From Kuafuiihalomonas sp039024635 (GTDB lineage: Bacteria; Myxococcota; Kuafuiibacteriia; Kuafuiibacteriales; Kuafuiibacteriaceae), in assembly GCA_039024635.1 (NCBI GenBank), contig JBCCQA010000013.1, positions 62,001 through 126,000 on the forward strand: a stretch of DNA of 64,000 nt. The letters run 5' to 3'. Both the position numbers and the translations under genes were made by a program. The notes below the pieces were generated by a model that saw only the letters and a list, made by a program, of their open reading frames with translations, was not told where the DNA came from and searched no databases. Within the stretch, counting starts at the first letter, position 1, and every line of letters starts with the position of its first letter. Positions 27,171 through 35,491 of the stretch are shown here, in pieces.

Positions 27171-27275
27171 TGAGGCCGAAGGCCGATTTGGAGGTGCAGT
27201 AGAGCTGCCGCGGCGGAAGCCGCGGTGCTCGCTGTGCAAAGCCCGGCCGACCAGGCTACGTGCGGCGGTCGCCGG

Positions 27276-28277
27276 TCAGGGTTCGTCGGAAACGTGGACT
27301 TTGAAGTCGACGTCCACGACGAGATCGCGTCCCTCGGCCTCGAAAGGATTGAAGAGACCCAAGCGCCGCAAGCACTCATCGGTGGCGCTGGCGATGAGCT
27401 GGCAGCTGCCTTCATACAGGTCCCTAGGCTCGAGTCGGTCTAGCCCGACCCGCTGCACTCTATCCATCCCGGCTAGAAAGAAACCCGCGGCGGCGTCGCC
27501 GTCGACGCGACAACGGACCGTAGCCCGCCGCGAGTCCCAGGCCGCGCTCCCCGGACCGGCCGCGAAGTCCGCCAAGACTTCGCGGGACAGCTCGATCTCC
27601 AGGAGGTCCCCATCTTCGAGGACTTCCCGGAAACCATCGAACTCGAAAGCGATGGTCTCCTCGTAGACTCGGTCTTGGTGGTCCGCGACCATCGGCCACA
27701 CCCTCTGTAGACCGTTGTTCGCCTTCACGATCTCGCCCAGTCCTTCGACGGTCACGTTGACGAAGGTATCCGTGCAGCGGCTGAAGCGGCTGTGGGTCAT
27801 GTCAAGGGCGAAGCCGGCGAGCATGGTTCGGTCGAGGACCTCGAAACCAGACATCCGCCCGTCGACGATGGGGGTTCCGGCGAAGGTGGCGACGACCTCG
27901 CCCATCTCATCCACGATCAGGCTCTGATGGCGACGAAGGAGGCCGACCGGTAGCGGCTCGAACGCGTCCCGCGGAGGCGTTTCGAAGCCAGGGCGGTCGA
28001 TGGGCGTCGACACACCGTCGACGGTCTGAACCGGCCAGGTGATCCGCAGATCGAAGGGCGTCCCCAGGGGGGCCGTGGTCGAAAACACGACGCCGACCGG
28101 CTGCAGTCTGTCCTCGAACACCGCGTTCTCCTCGAAGTCCCAAAGGCCCCGGCCAACGAGATCGTGGATGACGACTCGAGGACCACCGGCCGAGAGTTCC
28201 TCCACCTCTCCACCGCAAGCGAGCAGCCCCGCCGTGACCGCCCAAGCGAACGAGGCGCTCATGAGATGAGGTTGCAT
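27276..28277 (-). CDS. Hypothetical lipoprotein
   Basis: The protein of about 333 residues begins MQPHLMSASFAWAVTAGLLACGG, a lipoprotein signal with lipobox LLAC. An internal ATG at 28262 is an equally good start. The mature part is beta-rich with paired cysteines (RFSRCTDTFVNVTVEG, VRCRVDG, EGSCQL, DECLRRLG) and no recognised enzyme motif. Length, lipobox and GC3-rich codons support real coding. It is probably an outer-membrane-anchored protein of unknown role. It faces rnpB convergently and is downstream of the zinc-ribbon protein gene on the same strand. Confidence 0.65.
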   Translation of the reverse strand: MQPHLMSASFAWAVTAGLLACGGEVEELSAGGPRVVIHDLVGRGLWDFEENAVFEDRLQPVGVVFSTTAPLGTPFDLRITWPVQTVDGVSTPIDRPGFETPPRDAFEPLPVGLLRRHQSLIVDEMGEVVATFAGTPIVDGRMSGFEVLDRTMLAGFALDMTHSRFSRCTDTFVNVTVEGLGEIVKANNGLQRVWPMVADHQDRVYEETIAFEFDGFREVLEDGDLLEIELSREVLADFAAGPGSAAWDSRRATVRCRVDGDAAAGFFLAGMDRVQRVGLDRLEPRDLYEGSCQLIASATDECLRRLGLFNPFEAEGRDLVVDVDFKVHVSDEP

Positions 28278-28341
28278 GGGACGATAATCAGCCGAGCGCA
28301 CGTCGAGTCAATGAACGGGCACGGGGGACCCCTGGTTCGAC

Positions 28342-29085
28342 TCAGTCTTCTTCGCCGGGGGTGGCGTCGTTGGGCTCGAGGAGGCTCTCGTCGATCAGCA
28401 TGCGGTTGCAGTTGGTGCAGAATTCCAGGCTGTCTCCCCGCATGAGCGTGATGACGAGCTGGGGCCGAAGCTTCATCTGGCATCCCGTGCAGGTACCTTC
28501 TTTGACGACGGCCACCGCCAGACCACTTCGGGCCTGGCGGAGCTGCTCATACTTCTTGAGGATCCGAGCCGGTAGCTTCTCGGCTACGGCCGGCCGGCCT
28601 TCGGAGCGGGCGGTCGCCTCTGCGCGATACTCGGACTCGGTCTTCCGAAGCGTGTCCAGCTCCAGCCGAACGCGCGACTCCTGGTCCCTCAGCTCCTCTT
28701 CCTTGGCCTCGATGGCGCTGTCCTTGTCTTCGAGGTCCTGAGCAATCTCCAGGACTCGGTCTTCCTGGTTGTGAACTTGACGCTCGCCCATCTCCAGCTC
28801 TCGAGAAAGAGCCTGGTACTCCCGCGGACTCTTGATGTCGTTGAGGCGACGCTTCCACTTGTCGTGTTTTGCGCTCTCCTCGGCCACCTGACCCTCGAGT
28901 TCGTCCTGCTCTTTCCGAAGCTCGTCCGCTTCGGAGTTCATCTTGCCCAGCTCGGAGCGGGTCACCTCGAGCTGGTGCTCGAGCTCTTGGATCTGGGCGG
29001 GTATCGACTCCGCGCTTTCGATCATCTGTTGGGCTTCGGAATCGATTCTTTGAAGCTGGTGAAGGGCGAGGATCGTATCGCGCAC
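28342..29085 (-). CDS. Coiled-coil zinc-ribbon protein (CdsZ/CT398-like)
   Basis: The 247-residue protein has a long N-terminal coiled coil (about residues 1-170, heptad-rich) and a C-terminal zinc ribbon with CTGC and CTNC pairs (GTCTGCQMKLRP, then LEFCTNCNRML). This is the C4-type zinc ribbon, or DUF164-like, architecture seen in chlamydial CT398/CdsZ and myxobacterial homologs, implicated in diverse regulatory or secretion-linked roles. The GTG at 29085 has AGGAG 9 bases upstream and lies past the tRNA, whereas longer in-frame starts would run through the tRNA gene. It is 32 bp downstream of tRNA(CAU). Confidence 0.82.
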   Translation of the reverse strand: MRDTILALHQLQRIDSEAQQMIESAESIPAQIQELEHQLEVTRSELGKMNSEADELRKEQDELEGQVAEESAKHDKWKRRLNDIKSPREYQALSRELEMGERQVHNQEDRVLEIAQDLEDKDSAIEAKEEELRDQESRVRLELDTLRKTESEYRAEATARSEGRPAVAEKLPARILKKYEQLRQARSGLAVAVVKEGTCTGCQMKLRPQLVITLMRGDSLEFCTNCNRMLIDESLLEPNDATPGEED

Positions 29086-29117
29086 GCGGAGCGTCTCCTG
29101 GTCGGGAAGGATCTTTG

Positions 29118-29190
29118 TGGGCCCACCTGGATTCGAACCAGGGACCAATCGGTTATGAGCCGACAGCTCTCACCGCTGAGCTATGGGCCC
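29118..29190 (-). tRNA. tRNA with CAU anticodon (Met or lysidine-type Ile2)
   Basis: The cloverleaf folds fully. The acceptor stem pairs GGGCCCA with TGGGCCC, and the T arm is CCTGG-TTCGAAT-CCAGG. The anticodon stem GTCGG/CCGAT encloses the loop CTCATAA, with anticodon CAU. The D arm is short (GCTC...GAGC). It is not an initiator tRNA: the 1-72 pair is a normal G-C and the anticodon stem lacks the three G-C pairs. Elongator Met and Ile2 cannot be separated with certainty; the ending TTGGTC.CTGG resembles ileX. CCA is not encoded (discriminator A is followed by CAA). Confidence 0.93.
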
Positions 29191-29243
29191 GTCGGAGTCC
29201 TTCGCCTGACCGATGGATCGGGTACGCCCCATGGGTGACCAGG

Positions 29244-29837
29244 TCAAGACTGAGGCGTCTTGACCATGTCCTGGGTGGGCGTCACCGCCTCTTCGATCCG
29301 CCGCCTCAGCTCCCGCATTCGGGCGTTCAGCGGCTCTCGGCTCCCCGCATCCTCGGGCAACTCGTTCAATGCCTGCTGGATGAGCTCCATCTCGGCCCGG
29401 GTCTCCTCGCTGAGATGCACCACCATGTCGACCACCGCCGCGTGAAGATCCCTGAATTCGTCATGCTTCCGGAGCTTCCGGACGATAGGCAGACGCCCCT
29501 GAGAAACCATGCGCACGCAGCGTCCGAGGACGTAGACGGGTCCCGCCATTCGATGGGTGACGACGATGCTGCCCAGGAAGAGCAGGAAGTTGAAGGCCAG
29601 CAGACCAGTGACCAGGCCCAGGGTGGTAGAGGCGTCGGAGCGGGAGAGCTCGGCCGCGATGATGGGATCGAACTCGGCCTGCAGGCGGAGCATTCGTGTG
29701 TTCTCATTCATCTGCGCCAAGACGAAGAAGCCCAGTCCAACCGAGAGGACCGATGACAGGCCCACCACCAAAGCGGCGTACTTCAGCTGAAAGGGCCTGT
29801 TCAGGAGATAGTTCTTGATGCTGCGTCCCTTCGTCAT
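29244..29837 (-). CDS. HAMP-domain membrane protein
   Basis: The 197-residue protein has two membrane helices, about residues 18-42 (YAALVVGLSSVLSVGLGFFV) and 72-95 (LGLVTGLLAFNFLLFLGSIV), with a short periplasmic part between them. A HAMP-like segment follows (HRMAGPVYVLGRCVRMVSQG and on to LHAAVVDMVVHLSEET), then a helical cytoplasmic tail. There is no kinase or methyl-accepting domain, so it may act as a signalling adaptor or structural partner. The gene lies 4 bp downstream of the HEAT protein in the FHA-pdxA-HEAT-HAMP gene run. The ATG at 29837 is well placed. Confidence 0.72.
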   Translation of the reverse strand: MTKGRSIKNYLLNRPFQLKYAALVVGLSSVLSVGLGFFVLAQMNENTRMLRLQAEFDPIIAAELSRSDASTTLGLVTGLLAFNFLLFLGSIVVTHRMAGPVYVLGRCVRMVSQGRLPIVRKLRKHDEFRDLHAAVVDMVVHLSEETRAEMELIQQALNELPEDAGSREPLNARMRELRRRIEEAVTPTQDMVKTPQS

Positions 29838-29841
29838 CCTC

Positions 29842-30624
29842 TCATCCTCCGCGTATATCTTTCAGAGCGGCGGTCACCGCTTGGGCGACGGCCGCTTCCA
29901 GCAGCCTGCGCGCCAGTCGGGGCCGGTCGTTCTCCACGCTCGTGACTCGCATCCGGGCCCGGGTCGTGAGTACGTGCCGTAGGTTTCTTTCAGGCCAGTT
30001 GCCCAGGGCCACCTTCAGCGTCACGGTGACCGAGACCTGATCACCGGCCGGCTCGACGGCCAGGGGCTGGGCCGAGATTCGAAACCAATGGCCCGATCCG
30101 TCCGCCTCGGCCGGAGGCAGCAGGCGAAGCCCTTCGCCGTGCTCCCGAAGATGACGTCGGACCTTGGCCTGGAGGGCCGAGCTCAGGTCGTAGCCGTCTT
30201 GGAGCGCGAAGCGGTCGACTTCCCAAACTACCATGGGCGCGCTGGGTCCAAGTCGGGCCCGGAGACGCTCCAAAGCCTTGGCGGCAGCCTGGGCCACCAC
30301 CTGGTCGGAGTCCTGGGTCATCTTCTCGAGGAGAAGAACGTCTCGGGTGCTTCCGTGCTGGCCCAAGACGCGGCCCGCCACCGCACGCACGACCCCGGTA
30401 TCGTCATTCAGGGCTCGAGCGCGAACGACCTCCAGCACCCCCGGCGGGGACGGCCCCTCTTCGAGCTCCAACCGCCGCCCGAGGATCAGCAGTCCTTGGA
30501 GACGGACCTTTGAAGAAGGATCAGTCTGGATGGAGTCCAGCAAGGGGGCCAAGTCGGCGGCCTGGACGGGTGAGGACTGAATCGAAGACAGCCCGAGCAG
30601 GAAGACGAAAAGCCAACGCCTCAC
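29842..30624 (-). CDS. HEAT-repeat exported protein
   Basis: The 260-residue protein has a signal peptide (RRWLFVFLLGLSSIQSSPVQA) then helical repeats of HEAT type over about residues 30-125 (SSKVRLQGLLILGRRLEL, DTGVVRAVAGRVLGQHG, QVVAQAAAKALERL). The C-terminal part is mixed alpha/beta (VSVTVTLKVALGNWPERN) and has no known motif. Likely a periplasmic protein-interaction module. The ATG at 30624 overlaps the pdxA stop (ATGA), so it is translationally coupled. Confidence 0.72.
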   Translation of the reverse strand: MRRWLFVFLLGLSSIQSSPVQAADLAPLLDSIQTDPSSKVRLQGLLILGRRLELEEGPSPPGVLEVVRARALNDDTGVVRAVAGRVLGQHGSTRDVLLLEKMTQDSDQVVAQAAAKALERLRARLGPSAPMVVWEVDRFALQDGYDLSSALQAKVRRHLREHGEGLRLLPPAEADGSGHWFRISAQPLAVEPAGDQVSVTVTLKVALGNWPERNLRHVLTTRARMRVTSVENDRPRLARRLLEAAVAQAVTAALKDIRGG

Positions 30625-31616
30625 GCCTGCTCGTCGCTCCGAGTGCGCACCATCCGGGTGGCCAGGGACAGGGCCTCGACCATGCTCTGGGCTGAGGCCA
30701 CCCCCTGACCCGCGATGTCATAGGCGGTCCCGTGATCGACACTCGTCCGAATGATCGGCAGGCCCAAGGTCACGTTCACCGCTCGGTCGAAGTCGAGCAG
30801 CTTGAGGGGCGTCAGCGCCTGGTCGTGGTACATGCCGATCACCACCTCGAATTCGCCGCGGGTGGCTCGGTGAAAAACGGTGTCGGCGGGGAAAGGCCCC
30901 CGGACCTCGATGCCGGCCTTCTGTTCAGCCTGAATGGCCGGGACCAGAGTAGTCTGCTCCTCAAGCCCAAACATACCGCCCTCTCCGGCGTGGGGGTTCA
31001 ATCCGGCGACCGCGATCCGCGGCCGCGGGATTCCGAAGTCTCGGCGAAAGCAAGCGTCGGCGACCCGAATGGCGTGGCGGAGGCCATCCGCGGTCACGAG
31101 GCTCGGGACCTCGGTCAAGGGCACGTGAACCGTGAGGGGGATGACCTTCAGGCTGGGCCCGGCCAACATCATCACCGGCCGGCCACCGCCGAATCGAGCG
31201 CCCAACAGGTCGGTGTGGCCCGAGAAGGGAGAGCCCGCCCTGTGGATCGAAGTCTTGCTGATGGGTGCGGTCACGACCGCGCCCACCGTGTCCGCCTCCA
31301 AAGCCTGGCAAGCCGCCTCGATGTACGCGAGCTGCGCTGCATCGGTCGATGGACTGGGCTGGCCCCAAGCATGGCCCTCCAGCTCGGGACCTGACTCGAC
31401 GAGCACTTCGTCCGCGTCCGAACCGCCTGAGGCTTGGACCAAGGGCACCTGTAAGCCGAGCTCCCGAGCCGTTCGCTCCAGGAGCGACCAGTCGCCAAAA
31501 ATCTTGATCCGGGCCGCCCGTCGAATGGGAGCGACCGAAGCTGCCTTGACCACGACCTCCGGTCCGATCCCGCAAGGGTCGCCCATGGTGACGGCAATGA
31601 CCGGTTCATTCGCCAT
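30621..31616 (-). CDS. pdxA: 4-hydroxythreonine-4-phosphate dehydrogenase
   Basis: PdxA oxidises 4-phosphohydroxy-L-threonine in the DXP-dependent pyridoxal phosphate pathway. The 331-residue protein has family hallmarks: MGDPCGIGPEV at the N-terminus, the metal-binding His in SGHTDLLG, MYHDQALTPLK and TSVDHGTAYDIAG with the further metal His residues. Its start overlaps the FHA gene by 11 bases and its stop overlaps the HEAT gene, so it is embedded in a signalling operon rather than a vitamin operon. PLP made with it would serve the aminotransferase at 39.6 kb and the PLP domain of the polyketide synthase, a general rather than specific link. Confidence 0.94.
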   Translation of the reverse strand: MANEPVIAVTMGDPCGIGPEVVVKAASVAPIRRAARIKIFGDWSLLERTARELGLQVPLVQASGGSDADEVLVESGPELEGHAWGQPSPSTDAAQLAYIEAACQALEADTVGAVVTAPISKTSIHRAGSPFSGHTDLLGARFGGGRPVMMLAGPSLKVIPLTVHVPLTEVPSLVTADGLRHAIRVADACFRRDFGIPRPRIAVAGLNPHAGEGGMFGLEEQTTLVPAIQAEQKAGIEVRGPFPADTVFHRATRGEFEVVIGMYHDQALTPLKLLDFDRAVNVTLGLPIIRTSVDHGTAYDIAGQGVASAQSMVEALSLATRMVRTRSDEQA

Positions 31617-33171
31617 CGTCGAGCTCCTGCCTCTTGCCCTCGTAGTCGACGAGGATCTTTTGAATGGCCTCGCCCTCTGGATGGTTCGGCTCCAAGTCCA
31701 AGAACAGGCGATAATGGCGAGCGGCGTCGTCGTAGCGCTCCTGCCGGGTGTAGGCGACGGCCAGATTTCGGTGGCAAACCGAAAGCTCGGAGGCCAACTC
31801 GATGCAGCGAAGCAGGGCTTCGACCGCCTCTTCCACCCGCCCCTGTCGAAAGGCCTCGACCCCCTCCCGGGCCAGGCTCATGCCTCTTCGGCGGGCCGAA
31901 CGATCCCTTGTCAAGGCAGCTTGCTCCGGATCGGCAAAACGTCCCTTGTCCCGGTCGTAGCGATCGAGGACCGCCTCGTCGTCTCCGCGTTCGAAAGCGG
32001 ACTGAAGCTCACTGTCGGCCTGAACGGCCCGACCCGAGTCGATCAAGAACCAGGTCCCCCCGAGACCAGCCAAGATCAGAAGCCCAAGGCCGATGGCGGC
32101 CATGACCCAAGTGGAGCGGCTGGACCCGCCGTCGACCTGACTTCGAAGGGCCTCGAGCTCTTGGGCGCGGGCGCCGGTCCAGGCGGCGGGTGCGGGGGCC
32201 CGGGCCCGGGGAGGCGCTGCTGCTGGGCCCGCCTTTCCGTCTTCGGGGGCAGGCGCCCGGCGCAGCGTCTCTTCGTCTGCGCTCCGGGCTTGTTCCCGGG
32301 CCGCTGCCTTCTGCACCAACAGGGGGTCTGGGAGGGTCAAAGCAGCACTGGCATCGACCATTCCAGCGGGTGCGCTCACCCCCACCTGCTCCAAGGCGCG
32401 CACATCCTCGTCGGTGGGGACGAAGGGTGTATGGGCGGGCACGAAACGCATGCCTACGTCCCCGAGCTCCAGGAGTTGACCTTCCTGAAGACGATGGGAG
32501 GCCACGAGCTGGCCGTCGACCCGAATCCCGTTGGCGCTGCCGAGGTCGTCGATGCGAAGCCCCCCCTCCGAGCCTTCGACGGCGGCGTGAAGCCGAGAAA
32601 TGCTGGGATGGTCGATGACCAAGTCGGCCTCGACCCCCCGGCCGACCAAAGTGCGGTCCTCGCCGAGAACGAAGCTTCGACCGGCGAGCGACGAACGAAC
32701 GACGATCAGCCGAGGCCGAGCCACGCGAAGGGGGAGACCGGGTGCATCGAGATGAGGGGTCGACGCCGGTGTCGACGCTTCCCCTGGATCGGTGGGGTGC
32801 TCGGGGATTCCGGCTCCCGGATCGACCAGGGTGTCGGCGGGGCGGGGCGCCTCCTCTTCCTCTTCCTCGGTTTGGGCTTCGAGCACCACGCTGTAGCCCC
32901 CGATGCCCACCACGTCCCCCACACCCATGGGCACCTGCCCATCGATGCGCTCTCCGTTGACAAAGATGCCGTTGTAGCTGTCGAGGTCTTCGACCCGAAC
33001 CGCTCCGTCCTCCCCCAAGCCGACCCGCGCGTGACGACGAGAGACGTTTCGCTCCATGAGCCGGATCGTATTGCCGGCCCGCCGGCCGATGGTGACGGCG
33101 CGGGATCCGAGAGGGAAGATGGTGGTCTTTCCCTCGTCGTCTTCGATGACCAGTCGGAAGAGCGTGGCCAA
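31606..33171 (-). CDS. Double-FHA protein with membrane segment and TPR domain
   Basis: The 521-residue protein contains two forkhead-associated domains. The first covers about residues 20-95 (GRRAGNTIRL, NVSRRHARV, SYNGIFVNGERI). The second covers about 170-245 (VGRGVEADLVI, SISRLHAAVEG, SANGIRVDGQLV). Both keep the phosphothreonine-binding Arg/Ser/His and Asn residues. A Pro/Ala linker precedes one membrane helix (about 360-380, WVMAAIGLGLLILAGLGGTWF). The C-terminal domain has tetratricopeptide repeats (about 425-510). It likely reads Ser/Thr phosphorylation in the cytoplasm and presents a TPR scaffold across the membrane. It heads the pdxA/HEAT/HAMP gene run. Confidence 0.88.
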   Translation of the reverse strand: MATLFRLVIEDDEGKTTIFPLGSRAVTIGRRAGNTIRLMERNVSRRHARVGLGEDGAVRVEDLDSYNGIFVNGERIDGQVPMGVGDVVGIGGYSVVLEAQTEEEEEEAPRPADTLVDPGAGIPEHPTDPGEASTPASTPHLDAPGLPLRVARPRLIVVRSSLAGRSFVLGEDRTLVGRGVEADLVIDHPSISRLHAAVEGSEGGLRIDDLGSANGIRVDGQLVASHRLQEGQLLELGDVGMRFVPAHTPFVPTDEDVRALEQVGVSAPAGMVDASAALTLPDPLLVQKAAAREQARSADEETLRRAPAPEDGKAGPAAAPPRARAPAPAAWTGARAQELEALRSQVDGGSSRSTWVMAAIGLGLLILAGLGGTWFLIDSGRAVQADSELQSAFERGDDEAVLDRYDRDKGRFADPEQAALTRDRSARRRGMSLAREGVEAFRQGRVEEAVEALLRCIELASELSVCHRNLAVAYTRQERYDDAARHYRLFLDLEPNHPEGEAIQKILVDYEGKRQELDDGE

Positions 33172-33250
33172 TCCCGCCTCGGAGCATCGGAATTAGCACG
33201 GGCCTCGAAGCCCGTAAAGCGAGCCCCCCGGCGTGGACGCAGGCGCCCGA

Positions 33251-34360
33251 TCAGCGACCAGAGAGCACCTGAAGCGCTGTTTCCATACCGAGGTCCCGAC
33301 GGCCCCTGCCCCCTCGAACCACGACGTCGGGACTGATGCCCCGACCCTGAATCGACTGATGGCTCGGGGAGTAGTGGCGAGCCACGGTCAGCTTCAGCGC
33401 CGAGCCATCCTCCAGCTCGGCGATGGTCTGGACGGTCCCTTTTCCGAAGGTTCGGGCGCCGACCACGCGGGCTCGCCGCGAGGCCTCGAGGGCTGCGGTC
33501 AAGATCTCGGCCGCGGAGGCGGTTTGTTCGTCGACGAGGACGACCAGAGGATAGTCAGGCTCGGTGCCTCGGGGGTGGGCGACCAGCTTCTCCAAGACGC
33601 GGCCCCGGGCTTCGGTGCTCACGATGGTCCCCTCCTTCATCCAAAGGTCGGCCACCCGGGCAGCCGAGGCCACTAGGCCCCCAGGATTCCCTCGAAGGTC
33701 GATGACCAGTCCATCGAGGGCGCCGAGACGCTCCAAATTGCGACGGACGTCGAGGGGCGTATCGACGGTGAAGCGCTCGATGACCAGCCGCCCAAAAGGA
33801 CCATGCCGCTCGGAGCGCACGTGGAAAGGCCGAAGCCGCTGCCGGGGAAGTCGAAGCTCTCGAGGCCCCTGGGACCCCGGGAGGCTCAGACTGAGGATCT
33901 GGCCGTCCTCACCCTCCAAGCGACGGTGGATATCGGACAGCTCGAGTTCGGCCAAGGGACGTTCCTCGAGCGCGAGAACGAGGTCGCCGACCCGCAGGCC
34001 GGCCCGAGCGGCCGAGCCCTCGGGCAACACGTCCTCCACGAGCCGACCCCGGTCGCGAACCGCACCGAAGCGAAGCCCGACGTGGGCTGGAGGCGGCCGG
34101 GGACGGAGGGCCTCGACCTCCTCCTTGGACAGGTAGCGCGAGTGACCGTCGAGCTGAGCCACCAGACCTCGGATCGCACCGTCGACCAGCCGCTCCGGGG
34201 GCAGATCTTCGACGTAGCCGTTCTGGACCAGATTCAGAACCTTCGCGAAGAGGGTTAGTTGCGCGTAGGTCCGCTCCCGCTCCTCCGCAGTGATAGCGCC
34301 GGCGGTGACGGTGACGGTTCCCATGCAGAGACCGACGACCAGCCCAATGCAAAAACGCAT
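33251..34360 (-). CDS. S41-family C-terminal processing peptidase with PDZ domain
   Basis: The 369-residue periplasmic protease has a signal peptide (FCIGLVVGLCMGTVTVTAGA). The N-terminal helical part and a PDZ domain (about 85-170, VLPEGSAARAGLRVGDLVLAL) are followed by the S41 core. Catalytic Ser282 lies in QTASAAEIL and Lys307 in FGKGTVQT, 25 residues apart as in CtpA/Prc. LRGNPGG is the conserved substrate-strand motif. It trims C-termini of periplasmic or lipoprotein substrates and often controls cell-wall hydrolases. It lies directly downstream of the EnvC-like/FtsX pair on the same strand, a common CtpA neighbourhood. Confidence 0.92.
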   Translation of the reverse strand: MRFCIGLVVGLCMGTVTVTAGAITAEERERTYAQLTLFAKVLNLVQNGYVEDLPPERLVDGAIRGLVAQLDGHSRYLSKEEVEALRPRPPPAHVGLRFGAVRDRGRLVEDVLPEGSAARAGLRVGDLVLALEERPLAELELSDIHRRLEGEDGQILSLSLPGSQGPRELRLPRQRLRPFHVRSERHGPFGRLVIERFTVDTPLDVRRNLERLGALDGLVIDLRGNPGGLVASAARVADLWMKEGTIVSTEARGRVLEKLVAHPRGTEPDYPLVVLVDEQTASAAEILTAALEASRRARVVGARTFGKGTVQTIAELEDGSALKLTVARHYSPSHQSIQGRGISPDVVVRGGRGRRDLGMETALQVLSGR

Positions 34361-34384
34361 GCTTCGACCATAGAAGGCCGGGCG

Positions 34385-35491
34385 TCATTCGCGAAGCGCG
34401 CCCCACAGCCATCGCGCCGGGTCGCGCGCTCGGTCGTCCACCCAGATCTCGAAGTACAGGTGGGCGCCTTTCCGGGAACCACCGGAGCCCACCGTCCCCA
34501 CGAGCTGTCCAGCCTGCACATCCTCTCCCGCCTCTACCTCGATGGAATCCAGACGAGCATAGACCGTGAAGCCTTCGGGCGGATGTTGAACTACGAGCAC
34601 CTGCCCCCACCCTTCGATCAGGCTCGCGTAGCGCACCCGACCGCGGAACGGAACGGCGACCGGTGTGCCTCGGTCCGCCCGGAGGTCCCAGCCCTTCTGC
34701 TCGAAGACGACGCCGGTTCGAGGATGAACGACATGGCCGAAGGGGACCTCGACCCGGCCACGGACTGGCCAAGCCAGGCGACCCCGATGGGCCTCGAAGC
34801 CCCCCGGACCCAGAGGGGGTGCGGGCTGCTCGGGAGGACGAAGCCGCAGTGGCCGAGCCGCTTCGGCCAGAATTCGAGTGAGAGCCCGGGAGCGGCGACG
34901 TTCGACCCCGAGACCGCGCGCGAGGGCGGACAACTCCGCCTGCTCGATGGCTAGACTCCCCGCCTCTGCCTCGACCTGAGCCCGGCGCCGGGCCAGGATC
35001 CGGCCCGCCTCGTCTACCGCCTCCAGAGCAGAGGCCCGCCGACTCCGAAGATCGCGAATGCCCCGCGCTACCGCGGCATCGTGCGCGAGGAGAAAGCGAA
35101 AGCGATCCTGCATACGCCGGCGCGCTGGGTCGAAAGCCTCGGGGAGGAAGGCTTCCACGCCACTTCGATGGAGCTGAAGGACGGCCGCTGCCCGGCGCCC
35201 GCTGCGAAGCTTGGCTTGCTGGAGTTCGGACTCTACCACGGCCAGCTCCCCTCGTGCCCGATTCGCTGCCGCGAGGTTGGCTGCCTGCGCCTTTTCCAAG
35301 GATCGCAAGGTGTATTGACGATCGGCGATGGTGCGACGTAGGTGGCCCATGGTGCGGCGCACTTCACTTTCTTTGGCCTGAAGGAAGACGAGGCGGGCGC
35401 GCTCGCGACCCATGCGGGCGGCCGCCGCTCCCGCTGGGTCGAGGTTGGCTCCCGCTCCGACGAGCAGGGCCCATACGGCCCAACTGCTCAT
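34385..35491 (-). CDS. EnvC-like murein hydrolase activator with degenerate LytM domain
   Basis: The 368-residue protein has a signal-like N-terminus (SSWAVWALLVGAGANL), a long coiled coil (about residues 25-235) and a C-terminal M23/LytM-type domain (about 265-365). Zinc ligands are mostly lost: the usual HxGxD is QKGWD, YAHL is YARL and HLHFE is HLYFE. This is the EnvC pattern, where LytM activates amidases instead of cutting peptidoglycan. The ATG at 35491 overlaps the FtsX stop by four bases, consistent with an FtsX-EnvC-type complex at the septum. A longer frame upstream lies inside ftsX and is rejected. Confidence 0.85.
   Translation of the reverse strand: MSSWAVWALLVGAGANLDPAGAAAARMGRERARLVFLQAKESEVRRTMGHLRRTIADRQYTLRSLEKAQAANLAAANRARGELAVVESELQQAKLRSGRRAAAVLQLHRSGVEAFLPEAFDPARRRMQDRFRFLLAHDAAVARGIRDLRSRRASALEAVDEAGRILARRRAQVEAEAGSLAIEQAELSALARGLGVERRRSRALTRILAEAARPLRLRPPEQPAPPLGPGGFEAHRGRLAWPVRGRVEVPFGHVVHPRTGVVFEQKGWDLRADRGTPVAVPFRGRVRYASLIEGWGQVLVVQHPPEGFTVYARLDSIEVEAGEDVQAGQLVGTVGSGGSRKGAHLYFEIWVDDRARDPARWLWGALRE

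Noticed and set aside
31132..33336. 734-codon open frame on the plus strand
   Set aside because: It is antisense to pdxA and the double-FHA gene, whose motifs are unmistakable. The translation is low-complexity Gly/Pro/Ala/Arg without domains, typical of open antisense frames in GC-rich DNA.
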